Below, piece by piece: positions 62,403 to 64,000 of a stretch of DNA of 64,000 bases. The notes beneath the pieces were generated by a model that worked only from the letters and a program-made list of their open reading frames with translations, was not told where the DNA came from and made no database searches. The position numbers and the translations under genes are program-made. Positions within the stretch are counted from its first letter, which is position 1. Every line of letters starts with the position of its first letter. The stretch spans positions 81,030,474 to 81,094,473 of the forward strand of contig CP154956.1 in NCBI GenBank assembly GCA_039621445.1, written 5' to 3'. The stretch comes from Euglena gracilis. Taxonomy: Eukaryota; Euglenida; Euglenophyceae; Euglenales.

Positions 62403-63704
62403 CTTTCAAAAAAAAAGGCAGGTGGAGGAGGAGGGGACTCAGAGAGAATGAGAATGAGCAGGGTTGTGTAGGAAAGCCTGGTGGGGGGATAACAGCTCGA
62501 AAATATTGTACAAAAGTATTATAATATAAAGCACAGTGACGAGGATTTGGTGAGGAAGGGCTCTCCTTTGCTTGCACATGGGGGGAAATAAATGATCAGA
62601 TGGCCGAAACCCTGGGCGGTAGAGGTCAGCGCTGGGACTCTGCCACAAAAGCAAACAACAGACACAGCTGGGATAACTGGGTCAGCGTACCATCAGTGGG
62701 GGGTGCATTCATGAAAAACTTCATTTTGCCTCATTTGCCACCAAGCTCACGCTAAACTCATACCCCCCCCCCCAAAATAAGGCAGTAACAAAATGAAAAC
62801 CAACAACAGAACCCCACATATCTTCACCGCTCTCGACCATTCAACATCCACGCTCTGGGCACACCGTGCCACGCGCCGTGGTGGTCCCTGGCGAGCGTGG
62901 GAGGCACAACGGGAGGGCGCGAACCCCCGGCTCTTACGCTGTTTACTTTCAAGCCCCCCAGCCCATATGGCCCCCCCTGATTTTGGGGGGTTCCAAGCTG
63001 CGGTGCAAAGCTCTTCAACTGGCAGGTGGCCCAATTCCCGTGGGCCGGAAAAGTCTGGGCCAAAAATCACGTGTTTCAACCAGTTGTGTGAAAATGGGCC
63101 TTTTCTGCTCTGGGTCACTTGGGTCACTTCTTCCATCCCAAAGCACAGCTTGCTGCCACCAGAGGGCCTTTGCTTTGGCCGTGCTGGTTCTTGAAACCGT
63201 GTCTGGGGGCTCTGGGTTCACGCCCGCACCGGCGTCTGGGACGCCGGTTCGGGCGGGAAACTTCTGCGCCGAACCGGCGTCCCAGACGCCGGTTCGGGCG
63301 TGAACCCGGCGTCTGGAACACAATTCTCGATACTGGAGCATCTCCCGCCTGTAAAACCGTCATACACTGCCCTGGGGTACCATTTTTTCCCATCTCTCTG
63401 CAAGATGGGAGACCATTATTATTCTCATCTGTCGGTCAGAGTTTCTTTGCCAAACAAGGCTGTGAATCACTCGTTTTGGCTCTGGCCTATGCCATCGACA
63501 ATCTGAAACCCCATTGGGCCCCACACCAACAGAGGAAGACAATGGCCCGGAAATTCAGGGACACATGAACATCTTGGTGGCAAAATAAACAGAGTTGCAG
63601 AGTGGGTGGGAGGATGAATAGGCGAAAATGGGATGAAACAACGATTGCAGAGTCACTGGTGGAGGGAGGGAGGGCGGGGGCGTCGAGGGGTGGGCACGGG
63701 TGGG
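62403..63704. other. Interval upstream of the J-domain exons; one candidate membrane segment
   Basis: Contains a minus-strand frame (63136-62747) with ICGVLLLVFILLLPYF preceded by basic residues, which could be a transmembrane exon of the J-domain gene but lacks a matching donor phase. A 90-bp inverted repeat lies at 63218-63310. Otherwise no gene is supported. Confidence 0.35.
63218..63310. repeat. GC-rich inverted repeat with repeated half-units
   Basis: TTCACGCCCG begins the left arm and CGGGCGTGAA ends the right arm. The words CCGGCGTCTGGGACGCCGG and CCGGCGTCCCAGACGCCGG lie between, each itself palindromic, around a GGAAACTTCTG centre. The fold is a long hairpin made of two nested smaller hairpins. 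It could be a small fold-back element or a transcription-related stem; no further evidence. Confidence 0.8.
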
Positions 63705-63922
63705 TCACAGCCCGTGGAAGAGTTTCAGGAGCCCTGCATTGTCCAATCGAGTGACGGAGTCCAAGAACTGCCGTTCCTCGGCGGTCTGGACCACCTCGGC
63801 AACCTCCGGGATGGGAAATTCGGGCTCCTCGTTCAGCAACGCCTCCTCCTCCTTCTCCACTCCTGGCATGAGGTCGCCGCCAGCCACGCGAGTCCTGGAC
63901 TTAAAACTGGGCTCCGTGCATC
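63705..63922 (-). CDS. C-terminal exon of an unrecognised protein (5' part off window)
   Basis: On the minus strand an acceptor-like CCAAGCAG precedes 63922 and the frame reads EKEEEALLNEEPEFPIPEVA, then ERQFLDSVTRLDNAGLLKLF and ends HGL with TGA at 63705. It is acidic, then a short amphipathic end. The rest of the gene lies beyond the right edge. No family is recognised. Confidence 0.5.
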
Positions 63923-64000
63923 CTGCTTGGTTTTCAGAATTGCGTCAGATTTCTACACAATGTGTTTGTTGGTCATGGTTGGTCATGGTGGGTGGGGGAA

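Noticed and set aside
63218-63310. CRISPR-like or tRNA-like structure
   Set aside because: Only one palindromic unit pair, no spacers, no tRNA arm pattern, and the context is eukaryotic.

Overview
The window looks like nuclear DNA of an intron-rich eukaryote, most likely a protist or alga; the lineage cannot be fixed from this sequence. Short GC-rich coding exons (mostly 50-210 bp) are separated by long introns with GT-AG borders. The DNA between them is unusually full of G- and C-homopolymers, microsatellites and small inverted-repeat elements. I see no bacterial operons, ribosome binding sites, tRNA, rRNA or CRISPR arrays.

Layout, left to right. (1) 1-11.1 kb, plus strand: exons of a polytopic membrane protein whose splice phases fit at most junctions. 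(2) 14.1-17.8 kb, plus strand: a secreted right-handed beta-helix protein that begins with a signal peptide at 14088, with weaker candidate exons to about 21 kb. (3) 21.6-23.8 kb: a retroelement relic, a proline-rich stretch and a minisatellite. (4) 25.3-26.6 kb: three exons of unrecognised protein. (5) 28.1-37.5 kb, plus strand: a glycosyltransferase-like gene. (6) 34872-61306: a direct tandem duplication of about 13 kb that carries the 3' exons of that gene, several small elements and a 4.5-kb DIRS-like tyrosine-recombinase retrotransposon on the minus strand. (7) 61.3-62.4 kb, minus strand: a J-domain protein cut by the duplication breakpoint. (8) 63.7-63.9 kb, minus strand: the C-terminal exon of another gene.

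The most interesting feature is a family of 250-460 bp non-autonomous elements that begin CAG and end CTG, have imperfect inverted termini and G-run/C-run interiors, and in the best cases are flanked by 8-bp target duplications. At least three of them lie inside coding exons (19267-19669, 28241-28636, 36120-36392). Conceptual removal of each element plus one target copy leaves an uninterrupted reading frame. This is the structure expected of introners, transposons that create introns, or of very recent exon-disrupting insertions.

The DIRS-like element is present twice, and the two copies have different lesions. Two short patches of high divergence sit in otherwise nearly identical copies. Many differences between duplicate copies are homopolymer or microsatellite length changes, so sequencing error or uncollapsed haplotypes must be considered before any lesion is interpreted.
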